NCBI GenBank assembly: GCA_933228895.1
Contig: OW121854.1
Span: 54,478,609 to 54,542,608 of the forward strand
DNA: 64,000 nucleotides
Direction: 5' to 3'
Origin: Platycnemis pennipes
Lineage: Eukaryota > Arthropoda > Insecta > Odonata > Platycnemididae
Shown here: one piece after another, positions 51,082 through 62,340 of the stretch
Numbering within the stretch: position 1 is the stretch's first letter
Layout: every line of letters starts with the position of its first letter
Program-made: the position numbers and the translations under genes
Notes under the pieces: generated by a model
Database searches by the model: none
Told to the model about the DNA's origin: nothing
Seen by the model: only the letters and a program-made list of their open reading frames with translations

Positions 51082-51679
51082 TTCTTTAATATTTCTTAAT
51101 TGTCTAATTACCCTTTTTTCTAGATTTAACATATAACGTAATCATGGATAACTTGTCAACTCTAACCGATGAATGCAAAATGTAGAGGAAAGCATAATCC
51201 TCCTTCATGTCTCCCCATAGGAATACAAATCACTGATAAATTTGCTTCCTAATTATAACTCTTTAATGTCTATTTTTTAAGATAGAAATAGCTTAGGACC
51301 AAATGACTAAAAATAGTTATGCGACGGTCTCTCAAAAATGTTCCAATACTCTAGGACCTTTGTTGTTGATGGCTCCATTCTTCACAAATAATAATTCGCA
51401 AACATAGTTAATATTCACATTTTCTAATTATCTTTAGACTTTTTAATGAATCGCATGGAGGAAGGTCTATGACATTACATAAAATATTTTGCGTTAATCG
51501 GTTGAGAAATGAGTCTTTGAGGTGGCATGGATATTTTTGGTGGCCTTCTTATTATTTTACAGGGTGAAACTACTTGGGCTACAATGCAAACTACATATTA
51601 TTAGTCACTTATTTATTACATAAGAATAAAATAGAATATGCTAAATATTTACTAAGATATCCACGCATTTAACCAGTGG
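51082..51679. other. Intron DNA, AT-rich, no gene seen
   Basis: No coding or repeat signal recognised. Confidence 0.5.
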
Positions 51680-52690
51680 TGTTATTATAGTGCATCGACT
51701 GCTTGTTGCCGCAATCATTTCTAAATCTGTCGCAGCCAACCCTTTTAATCTGCGGCTCACCATCTTAGCTTGCCGCGCTAACGCACACTCAGCCACATTT
51801 GCATTCAGCATCGCCAGCCACCTCCTGGGACTCGACACTTCCAGAACGCCATCTTCCCATCCCACGCCCGTATACTTTCACTCCTCCTCCTCGGCCATGA
51901 ATGGAAACCCGTGTTCGCTTTCCCGCGCCTAACTCGGCGTTCTCCGCGACTTCTGCGCCGTTCCTTTTCCCCTGGTTTCTTACCTGCCAAACCCTCCCTT
52001 TAAACCGTTCCCTACCACGACACACCCTCCTTCCCTTTTACCATTCCTGCCTTTCGCTTCGCCCTCACTCTCTTCAAACTCCACTTCTTCTCTCTTTCTC
52101 ATCCTCTCTCCCCCTCTCTCTTTCTGCGAGCGGCGTCACATTTGGCATTCATATGAATCTTTTCCATGAGCACTTCCGCGCGTGCCCTGGGATAAAAGGC
52201 AAGGAAAGAGCCAAGATATAGAGAAAGATATAGGGGTGAAAGATGGTGAGAGTGAGAAGTGAGGTGTGCCAAAACGCTGGGTGGTGTTGCAGGGGTATGG
52301 GGAGAGGCAGGGAAATCGAAATGTTTGAGCGCGCAGAAGGACAGGAAATATGCGAGATGGTGTCACTGCTTTTCTGTAGCGCAGAATGGGTTTCGACCTT
52401 CAACGCCGACCAGAGTCAAACTTCGGTAAATCCCAATCGTGACTTTAAGATAGCGTCTGTCGTTCTAGCACGCGGGCTCGGGAGTGCGTCATAATCTCGG
52501 CCACTGCAGCAAAACACTGCATAGCAGTATACGAAGCGGTGGATCACTTTCAAGGGGTGAAATTAAGGTGAGTCCTCAGTTGGAGGCATGGGTTACCACT
52601 GATCTCCGAGGCAAATGCTTTTACCGAGTCCCCTTGATTAACTCACCACACATCTTCGTATCTACTCGTTTCCCACATCCCCGTGCGTAA
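51680..52690. other. GC- and pyrimidine-rich island
   Basis: CpG-bearing DNA with a C/T-rich plus strand at 51920-52130 and many overlapping short frames on both strands. A consensus donor, AAG|GTGAGT, has its GT at 52568-52569, but it may be chance. No protein is recognised. It could be an intronic regulatory element or an unannotated exon. Confidence 0.35.
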
Positions 52691-54349
52691 GGCTAAGCCC
52701 CCTTTTCATCTCCTTTGCGCCCTGACAAACCAAGTTATTCACGCAATGTTGGTCAACTTCATTTTGACGCCAATTAATGTACGCAACTGTCTGGCTTCAT
52801 TACCTTTATCCAACTGTGACGTCATAGTTGACGTATAGACTCAAATGGAACTTCACTGTATTTCTAAATTAAATCCCAAATAACGCAACTTATATCCCCG
52901 TTCTCGAAGTATAAATCAAGCAATTTTTATTACCAAATGTTCTAATGATTGGTTTTGATCATTAAATGAATTTATGTTTATTATTTATTACGTTGACTGA
53001 AAGAGAAAATCATATGGAGGAGTGAAAAAATTGCCAACTTTAAGACAGAATTTACGAAAGCAATTAGATGCCAATTATATGAATAAAAAACAAAGACAAG
53101 TAGCAGAGCTTTATCGAAAACTATTGTAATCGATATAAGACTGTAAATCAATCACATAAGTGACTAGAAACCTGTACACTGCACCAGCCATAAGCATGCA
53201 TGGCTTCTCGGATTAACCCATAGATTTGGAGATTAACATTTTTTTATGCATGTATCAATCTCGAACAAAAACAACGTCATAATAAGAGAATATCTGATTT
53301 TTATTCTAAATCAGTTATTTCTTGGTTGCTACACACATTCTGATGGATTCAATTTAATCATTCTATGGCATGGTGTAGATATATCTAATATGTATATGCC
53401 TCCATTTAATGTTCCGGTGCCATGAACATTTACCATATTGCATACTTAGATGCATAAATATTGTTTTTCAAAACGAATTTATTCCACATTTAAATTATTT
53501 GTAAATATGCTTTGGAGGTGGTACTACGAGGCATGTATCATTTGATTTAGTTGGTTCATTTCTTTTGGATTATGGAAATTGAATCGTTGTTTTTATAATC
53601 GTGCTATACGCTTGGAAAATTGCCGAAATACTAATCCAGAGAAACTATTACGTGACAGGGTTTACAGACCGTATGAGTTTTAATGTGATTAACCTAATCA
53701 TATACTAATACATCGTGAAACTTCCGCCATCCTTGTGGTTAGGTTGGGAAAAAATAGAAATTAAGAAGTAAAAACTGTTTCTCCAGTTGTGTACGCTGTG
53801 CACACTCAAACATTTGCCAGGATAAACAAGTAAGATAGGTATGTATAACATGGTTATCATTGATAATTTTTCCTTTGACTCGTGGATTTTTGACAAGATC
53901 TCCGGAAGCTAACATTTTTAAAAAGGATTGCTAGTTTTGACAAGCTGAGCTTTCACATAAAGGCAGACGAGTGAACCAATGGTAACAGATCAAGCTGATT
54001 AATGAACTTGCATAATCTCATATTTTCCCTCAGTTTTTCCCTCATATTTTCCCTCTGGTTTTGATTCCAACCAGACATCATTCCCGAAAAATAAATTGAC
54101 CATCTATTTTTCATAATAAGACCTTAAGAAGAAAACTGAGAAAGTTAACAGCTGGGAATTTCCCAGCTTAAAGAAGTCCATACGAAAAAAAAAAATACCG
54201 TAATGTAAGCACATATTAATATATATCCATTCCCAATACAGAGCACCAACTGGAAAATTGTGTTCGTCATCAGAGAGCTTTGCTTGCCGCAGAATGATGG
54301 CATGGCTGTGGAGCTGAATCAAATACAGCCGGATTTGCAAGCGAATGTG
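52691..54349. other. Intron DNA, AT-rich, no gene seen
   Basis: Only chance frames are present (63 and 86 codons on the minus strand). No repeat array. Confidence 0.5.
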
Positions 54350-55087
54350 AAGTGAACGCAACATTTCGTCTTTTTTCGAGCTTCAAAGCTCTCCCCGCGC
54401 ATTACAGACTACAAATCTGTGGTATGGTTGAACGACGACGCTATGGAGCGCAAAAATATTGCAGAGTTCCGGGTGGAGGTGACCCCCCAGGATCACCGGA
54501 CCCGGCGGATTGCAGCACTGAGGGAGAGGGGAGTAAACCCTCAGAGATTCATGTGCCGCTTTTGCCCCACCCCGTGCCGTATTCCGGCGGTGGGTTGCGA
54601 AAACCGAAGAGGAGAAGAGCATGCGAGAGTGCCAGGGGAAAGGGGTGGTGCGGGCTTGGCGAAATGGGAGCAACCCCCCTTATCCCCTAAGGAGATGGCG
54701 AGGTGGAGGTCTGGTGAAAGGCGTGGTGGCCGAGGTCTCCAGAGAAAGGGGGAGGAAGTAATAAGGGGGAGGCAAGGAGGAGAGGAAGCCAAAGGTTTCA
54801 GACAACGAGGTGGTTTGGCGGAGAGAGGGGTCGAGTTAGGTGGAAAGCGTAGTCTCGTTGGCGTGGGGACCGCGCCTTCGAAGGTGAGGGGTGGTGCAGA
54901 GGAGTACGAGGGGGTCTGAGGCCGAGGATAAGGGAGGGACGCAGAAATCTCTCTCCATCCGCTCCGCACGCTCTTTAACACCAGGAAAATCCCCTGCCAG
55001 TGCTCCCCCTACCCGCCCTTTATGCCCTCCGCCACCCTCAACATCCTCACCCCCACAGACAACCCCCGCCAGACCTTCACTCGAGGT

Positions 55088-55131
<44 letters not shown>

Positions 55132-55440
55132 ACCCTTTCCGTCTCTCCATGCTTCTCCACTCACGTGATCTCTCCCTCCCTATCTTTCTTTCTGCACCTC
55201 CACCACCGTTTCCTCTCTTTGCGCCATCTGTCTCGCACCTTTCCCTTCCTCGCGAGAGAGAGAGGGAGGGCATTATCGCTAGGAACTCGCGACCACGTCC
55301 CGAAGCCAACCCCGCTTCCTGTTCCCCTCCTCCCTTGGTTCCTCTACCCCCCTCGTACGCGACGGGGGAGGTTTCCGTTGCAGAGCGATCTCGAAAAGGG
55401 AAGGAGTGATACCAAACGAGAGCAAGTTACGCGCGTGTGA
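54350..55440. other. GC-rich island, purine-rich then pyrimidine-rich
   Basis: The plus strand is G/A-rich from about 54500 to 54940 and C/T-rich from 54960 to 55240, a strong strand asymmetry with a switch point. A 166-codon plus frame (54419-54919) is Gly/Arg/Glu-rich and looks like a by-product of the purine bias. The island contains the poly-C run and a GAGAGAGAG stretch near 55255. No gene is recognised. Confidence 0.4.
55092..55131 (+). repeat. Poly-C run of 40 bases
   Basis: Forty consecutive C residues preceded by GTTTAA and followed by ACCC. On the opposite strand this is poly-G, able to form quadruplexes. The length is likely variable between individuals and hard to sequence or assemble. 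Confidence 0.9.
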
Positions 55441-55666
55441 AATATCGAGAGTTTTACACTTGGTTAAAATTCAAACTTTCTCGTCAGTATTTTTTTAATA
55501 GCTTAGGAAATGAGGTGGTAGACGAATGAAATGTACTTAAGTGTAAGAAACACCAACGAAACGTACTATCATTGATAGTAAATTGCCGATCGTATTGAAT
55601 TATTTCATGCAGCATCTATATTGATATAAATACGGTATAATATCTCTTGGCATTTAAGATTTCAGA

Positions 55667-55700
55667 GTATTAAACCAGCTTAATCATGATGGTTTAATAC
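55667..55700. repeat. Perfect 11-bp inverted repeat (hairpin)
   Basis: GTATTAAACCA at 55667-55677 pairs with TGGTTTAATAC at 55690-55700 across a 12-base loop. Short and AT-rich, so it may be a chance palindrome. Confidence 0.5.
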
Positions 55701-56129
55701 AAAGTTCATCATGTCAGCACACAATGTTGCACGGTTTTACTTTCCGGTATGTCTTCGTGAAGTCGAATCCCTATTCTTTAACTAGCCGAGATTTCAGCTA
55801 GAGAGCGATATCTCAATTGGAATCGCAGGTTTTAAACAGATAGTTTAAGGTATTATCTGGTGGGAATTCTTTTTTGTATGTACGTTTATTTTTACCTTTC
55901 CTTTTAAGATGCATTTCTGAAGTGGGTATTTTAGTGAAGGAAAGTCTCATACTCCAAAGTTTACATACCCAAGTTTTTATACTTTTGAATTATATCTATA
56001 TAGTTTCGTACCGTTTCACCATAGTTCTAAAATTTCATAGTGTAATTACAGATTAATAGAGTAATCTTCCGCTGATGATCTAAATGATCAAAAAATACCT
56101 CTGCCTTAAGGGAAGTAATTCATTCAAAC
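55701..56129. other. Intron DNA, no gene seen
   Basis: AT-rich, with a 60-codon chance frame at 55874-56056. Confidence 0.5.
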
Positions 56130-56270
56130 CTTCACCTCAGAGATTAACGCGCGCTGAACCATTAATCTTCGATCCCTGGTTCAAGTAAAGGTTAAGTGGG
56201 AATTTTCAGCATGCAGAGTGGCGTTTCCCTGAATTCTTCTTGTAATCTGATGCTTTAACAAGCGGGCCGC
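56130..56270 (+). mobile_element. tRNA-derived SINE-like element
   Basis: CTCAGAGATTAACGCGCGCT (56136-56155) resembles a box A and D-arm region. GATCCCTGGTTCAAGTAA (about 56171-56188) resembles a T-arm with box B GGTTCAAGT. The spacing is close to that of a tRNA, but the stems are not complete, so a SINE head or tRNA pseudogene is more likely than a functional tRNA. The 3' end is uncertain. Confidence 0.5.
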
Positions 56271-57499
56271 ACATAAAACTAGAAACAAATGAATGTTTTC
56301 AGGGTTATTTTCATTATGCTGCGGCTGATAACAAAGGCCGCATAAAAATGGGAATATCTCTGATAAGAATCTGAAGTCAAAATCTTTCTAATCCATCTTT
56401 AAACTTTTCTTGACTCACCGCAGAAGAAACGCCTTAAACCTAACCAACGCGGCTACGTTATGGCTTTTCATTTCCCTCCAGCATTTTTACTTCCTTTTAT
56501 TCCATAGTTAAAATTAAAATTGTTAGAAATTATCTATACCTATAGCAGGCAAGATACAAACTACGATTCATGCATCGTAGATTAGTCTTCGTATATGCAA
56601 ATTATTACCGCGGTAAAATTCAGGCAACTAGGGAGAAATCAGCGCTGTTGATTATTAAAACATACGCCTAAATCAACAAAGGCCAACAAATTAGGTAGCA
56701 AACCACATCAAGTTTACTGTTTGACTACAGAATGGATGATGACAATTCAAATAAATTTCAATGCGTATAATTTTGAATATAGTAAATATTTAAATAAAGA
56801 AGAGTTTTTAAAAAACTTATAGAAACAATGATGACGAAGAAATAAGTATTAGGCTTCTTGGAAAAAAAAGGAAATAGTTGGCAGTATATAGAGGGAGGCG
56901 TAGTTGGGGGACGGAACAGGTGATTAGGAGCCATAGCATACTGGGAGCAGAATTCTATTATAGCATGAGTGTAAGCGAGGAAAAGAAGGAGAATGAAAAG
57001 GAAAAAAAAAAGAATCGCCGAAGGGAAGAAACCGCTAAATGAAACCAATGGGAAGCAGTAGACATTTCATCAAAATTTTCTCAAACCAGTAGGAACTATC
57101 AACGAACGAATAAACATAGAATGCTGTTAAAGAAATTTGATACATAACATTTAAGTTCCGACATAAGCGAGTTATAATTAGGTTAAAAAAGGCAAACAGA
57201 AAAATAAACTATAAATAGAGAAGAGGAAATAAATGCCATTGATTAGCAAATGATAAAAGATGCACTTTATAGAGAAGTTACGGAGGACAATCAAAGAAGA
57301 GAGATGATATGCTGATGCGTACGAGGATGGAGAGTTGGATGCTGAAAAATAGTGCCAAAGTGTGAAATATTAAACTTGCACACATGGAAAACGGTGCTAG
57401 AATATAATGCTGATAAATTTGTATTGCTTTAGAATGTAACCATGCTACTTATATGGAAAGGCATTTAACACAAAAATAGTGTATTGACAGCAATTGCCA
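56271..57499. other. Intron DNA, no gene seen
   Basis: AT-rich. A minus-strand frame of 96 codons at 56758-57048 reads as Phe/Leu-rich low-complexity sequence and looks like chance. Confidence 0.5.
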
Positions 57500-57620
57500 G
57501 GATGATAACGCGCCGGCCCAGTAACCCTTTAGGTGGTGAATCTGAATCCTGACTAGGGCATGAATGTGGTGATTGTCGTGCAATTTAGACACAAGGTTAG
57601 ACGGAGCAATATAACCTTAG
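57500..57620 (+). mobile_element. tRNA-derived SINE-like element
   Basis: GATAACGCGCCGGCC resembles a degenerate box A and anticodon side. GGTGAATCTGAATCCTGAC (57534-57552) looks like a mutated box B, whose consensus is GGTTCGAATCC. The following TAGGGCATGAATGTGGT is the kind of short tract that follows the tRNA head in insect SINEs. No full cloverleaf is present. Confidence 0.5.
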
Positions 57621-58220
57621 TCTTTGGAGAACCAAAAATCCAAGTTTACTACTACCAGAAAAATATTAGTGCTCATATATAACTAACAATGGATTTTAAG
57701 GAAACTTTCAATAATTTTTGGAGCGACTAATCACTTCTACTGTGTAAAGCAAACAGTACTACTACAGCATGTATGAAACCTGAAAGCCTTACATTTTATA
57801 TAATTATGTCAAGTGCATACTTCAGCAGAATTTCTAAAATAGTTGACGCATGCAAGGGATCGACATGCCCTTACACACTTTGTTTCTTGTGGTATGATAA
57901 CATGATCTTTCGGATAAATTAACGTATTATATATGCACGAATATCTTACGGTTCAGTGTGGTTAATCATGTTCATCCTATCATAAATTCCAGTTTCTCTT
58001 TCCACCGCACCCATTTCGCCTCGAATAAAAAAATTTCTTTCTTTCAACCCACTGCTTCATCACCTTATCTCCACCTAAATAATTCACATTGTGGCGTGAA
58101 ATATGTGTAATGCGGAATCTGATAGGACGCTCTTAATAATAGCTTGTGACAAAATGAGTACAGTACAACAAACTCACCGCAAATATAATTGAGAAAGAAT
58201 ATATTTTTTCTTACATTAAG

Positions 58221-58259
58221 ATCGGATAAAATCGGATAATCGGTTAATACATCGGATAA
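58221..58259 (+). repeat. Three copies of ATCGGATAA
   Basis: ATCGGATAA occurs at 58221-58229, 58231-58239 and 58251-58259, with a partial ATCGGTTAA between. A short local duplication. GATAA words are also GATA-factor-type sites, but no function can be claimed. Confidence 0.7.
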
Positions 58260-58299
58260 AGTTCGTTTCGAGCGGTACTTCCTTTTATTGACGAAATTG

Positions 58300-61200
58300 T
58301 AAACTAGGTACTATGAAGATGTTATTGGATGTGAGTTACGAAAGTTCTATCATACACGTAAATGCATTTAAGGTTATGCTGAGAAAGGACTGCAAGCAAT
58401 TAAAAAAGTTTTGTGTTCTATTACGCCGACCTCCAACAAAGATGACTTACCTAAAGCACATTTTTAAGTCCTTGGGAGTTATTGATATCATTTTTCCGAT
58501 TGACGCGAATTGACACCCAAGACTAATATAGTATCACAATGTAAGTACTTCTAATTGTTGCATCATAAATTACCAGAAACAAATTTTTACTCAATTTTCT
58601 CAGCCCAATAATTTATCATTAAATAAATACTAAATGAATTAATGAAGCAAACAGTTTGTCGCTGTTTAAATTCGTTTTTGCAATCTACTGTCACTATTAA
58701 TAACCAAGTTGAATAAAACGACAAACAGTGTTACATTTTTAGAGATTCCTCATGTTATTTATTCTGCCTTTGTTATATCATTTTTTTAAATTCATAGTCT
58801 TACGATTAATTGTAAACCAACTTCAATTCGTATCTGGTACTAACACGTTGCCCCTCTACATACTTTTAACTTTTGATCGTTCGCAAATTGCCTGATTTCA
58901 AGTTCCAGTTGCCTGTTTCGGGACAACTACCTTCATACCTACTACCTCTCTTCGGGGTTACGCTCAACAATGTCCAATGTAAAGATTTTTTTTTCATTTC
59001 TTCCTCCCAGACGTCAGACTCAGTTTTACCAGCCTACTTCGATCCTTCCCTTCCACCATTTACTTCCTTACCCCTTTAGCATTTTCTTTGTCTGAATCCT
59101 TATTGCCTCCCGACCCTAACCTGACCTCCTGATATCACCATCCCTCCAAAAAGCGACCCCTACCTTCCGAGAACCGCCTTTGTCATGCCTTATCCCCAAG
59201 CATTTCATCTCGCCCTCTCCGCCGTTGCAATATGTTTTCCTTACTTCCTCCCATCTTATAATATTTCATCTTGCTCCTCGCACCAGCTTCAATCTCATCT
59301 CTTGATTTACCACATCCCCTTTTAGCAATTCTTCCTCTCAACCCCTCATTTTTTTATCTCATTTTTTCTTTGCTTGGGCCAAGTGTGAATGGAAAACATG
59401 AATCGAGATGGTATAAATTTTGTTCATAAAAATTGCGTCTGTCCGTCACTCTCCAGCGCCTACATCTACTCCAGCAGGAAATAAGTTGGTTACTCGAAGA
59501 AATACATAGTAAAGTAAATGCATACATAGCAAAGAAGTAAGGTAAATAGTAAATAAGGAAAGCAGTGACGGCTGGTGATTTTATATTGCGCTGAATTGCG
59601 TGGTGAATGTGCGGATGAGGAGAATCCCAAATTTGGAAATGAAGCCTGCTCGTACATTCAAAGCAATTTATTTTTTGTTGTGAGAGACGGTTCTTCCTCA
59701 AAGGATGGCATCCGGGCAAACGAGAATAAATGCTTAACAAGCAGCCGTGAAAGATGAGTGAAAATGAAAAATCCCGATGCCGCTAGGATCTAAGCAAAAC
59801 ACGCATTTCATCTAAGAAGTTTTCATCAAGAATAGCTCTTAAAGGTAAATAGGCACGTACATATCCCTTGGGTTGAATAAATATTCTTGTACCATTCTTT
59901 AGTGTCATGATACATGGCTTCGCCTAAAAAGAAAAAAGATATTTGTTGAACACCTACGCAAGTGACATGATTTTTAGGTTGAAAAATAGCCCTGGACGTT
60001 ACGTTGCCTTCTTCAAAGGTGAAAAATTGAAATGTATTATCTTATAAGAGTAATTCAAACATTCTTCGTGGAATGTGAGCTTGAGTAAAAATTATTCACA
60101 TTATCGAAAAGAGGGGATTATGTTTTAGTTGCAGGATAAGGAGCAATGAATATGGATACCATAGCTTGTTTAAATATTTAAAAATTAAAGCATATAAAAA
60201 AATGATGTCTGTATCATCAATCAAATCTATGTTCATGAGGATTTTAATTCATTGAACTACGTGACGCTCCACATCACTTAACAATCCTCAACATAAGTAC
60301 TTTTAACAATGAATGTTTTTGACTGAGTTGCATTTTAATGTGTTCAAAATCAAAAATAAACTTTTTATAGAGATAACTTGCTCAGTTTTGGTAGTGTAAA
60401 TAAATTACGCTATTAACCTGCGTAATTATTGTAGAAAATATAATACATATATTAGATATATTTAAGGAGAATCGGCTAAACCAACCACTCAAATTAGTAC
60501 TTAGCTGATAATGAACGCATAAAAGGGCCAACAAACTCGAGCTATATTTAAATAAATAATTCCATTTATTTTTAGTAATAACGGTATTTGAAAGCCGTGT
60601 TGAAGCTCTTAATTTTTTTAATCTTTTGCTATACTCTCAGACAGCATTTTACTAGGAAAATTTTCCGACACTTAACGTTAAAAAAACTGCATTAAGTACG
60701 TTTATTGTATGGAGTAATGTTTTACTCCAGAATAGTTTTTATAACTAGAATTCTATGACTTGGCTACATTATGACTCATCTTATTTTTCCCCAATCTGAA
60801 AGGCATAATTGTCAACCCCTTTATTCACACTTTCTTCTTCCTTCCTTCATATGCTGCAATTAGGTTTGAATAAACATTTGCAAACAGAGGTCGGCTTCTA
60901 ACTGAAGTAAGAGAGATATTTCACCCGATGTATCTTCAAAAGGGTTTAAAAAAACAAAAATAGTACCTTCGCCCGATAGAAGGCGTTTCAATCTATCTAG
61001 CCAAGAATTACCCCTCGACAATGCATTTACCTTCATAAATGCTCTTAGTTAGTGATGCTAACTAAAATCACCAAATAGTAGGTACAATGCAACTTGTTGG
61101 TTAACTTCAAGTAGTTACTTTAACCTGGAGATAAAAATGGTTCTAAAATATCTAAATTCTATGTTTTTTACCACTACTGTGTAAATGACGATTATAAAAT

Positions 61201-61479
61201 TATTACAAGTTTCACGATGAATTAAAAATATTACACATAATTAATTTTCAATATTTCATGGACATCTGAAGACCAAATTGTAGCTAAAAGAATTATCATT
61301 CCCATTCAACAAAAAAAAAGCTCAAATATTTTCACAGAAGCCTCTTGATTTAAACTAGAAAAAGCGTATTTAAATTCTGGATTAAGACTCATAGATACGA
61401 CTCTATTTCTTGAGAAACAAATACCCATCGGATGTTTCGTGCACCTGAATGGAAATCCTTTAATTTCCTGTTGGAAAAC
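58300..61479. other. Intron DNA, no gene seen
   Basis: AT-rich apart from a pyrimidine-rich part at 58900-59350. Frames such as 59354-59740 on the minus strand (128 codons) show no known domain. No repeat or RNA gene recognised. Confidence 0.5.
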
Positions 61480-62340
61480 GCAAGAAAAATACGGTCACCG
61501 TGACTATGGCGCCGGGTAACCCTCGCATAAGACCTCCTCTTCCACCGAACCCCTCCTTGCCTTTCTCTCGTTTCTCTACCTCCAGCTCCACAACTTTCTT
61601 CCACACCCGTACGTGTCGTCCATTTGTCTTCGCTTTTTCAACTCCATTATTCCCATCCCCTGCATCACGGCGGAGCAGAGCCCCAGATACGGCCACCCAA
61701 GCCTCTCCCCACATTCCCTTCCTCTTTTGCATTCGTCTCTCTTCCCATTGCCCTCTTCCTCTTTCTTCTCCTTCCGTCCTCACCCAAACCCACCCAAGCC
61801 CACCCCAACATTCACATATCTCCCCTCCCATCCTCCCGACTCCTTATCTCTCCTCCCTATCTACCCACTCCATCGCCCTCGCAGCGAGCTTATATTTCTC
61901 ACTTTATCACCTCTCCCAAGCCCTATCTAAAACATATTCCTTTTTCTCCCTTTTTCTCCACGAAAAATAACACGGTTCCCTCCTAACCCTCATTCCCTCC
62001 ACAAGTCGGTTTCCTTCACCCCACCGCTCCCGCACACCAACCCTCCGCTCGCAGCAAGGCACTCCCTTTCACGCGCCCGCTCCTGAAAATTTTACCCATA
62101 AATCCCGGCCTTTATTCCGTCTTATTTGTCCCCTTGAACGCCCGCCGGAGTTATTCTCATGAACTGGATGCTTATATAGCTGTTTAATAAATACCTTTAA
62201 AAAAAATTCCACTCACGCGCCCGGCCCTCCCAAAAAACCAATTCCCCGCCAGCCTCCCCATTTTACTAGGCCTCGCCCAAAATTACTGGGAACAGAGAAA
62301 ATTTTAATTAACACTCTGAATAAAGGAGGAAAATCGATTC
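61480..62340. other. GC- and pyrimidine-rich island
   Basis: The plus strand is strongly C/T-rich from 61530 to 62080, so all three plus frames stay open for 105-156 codons with Pro/Ser/Leu/Thr-rich translations and the minus strand gives Gly/Arg/Glu-rich ones. This is the signature of base bias, not of a gene. A (C)CTCCC-type composition like this can form triplex DNA. Confidence 0.45.

Noticed and set aside
41627..52569. GTGAGT donors at 41627 and 52568 as proof of exons in the islands
   Set aside because: A six-base word is expected many times by chance in 64 kb. No matching acceptor or recognisable coding sequence supports them.
54419..54919. 166-codon Gly/Arg/Glu-rich frame as a gene
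   Set aside because: It lies in a purine-rich stretch where stop codons are rare, and overlaps open frames on the other strand. No motif was found.
58313..58513. Short 66-codon frame as a small gene
   Set aside because: No conserved motif, no splice context and AT-rich flanks; length is within chance.
61480..62080. Long frames in all three plus-strand phases and on the minus strand
   Set aside because: The frames are open because the plus strand is almost all C and T; translations are low-complexity Pro/Ser/Leu, with no domain. Base bias explains them.
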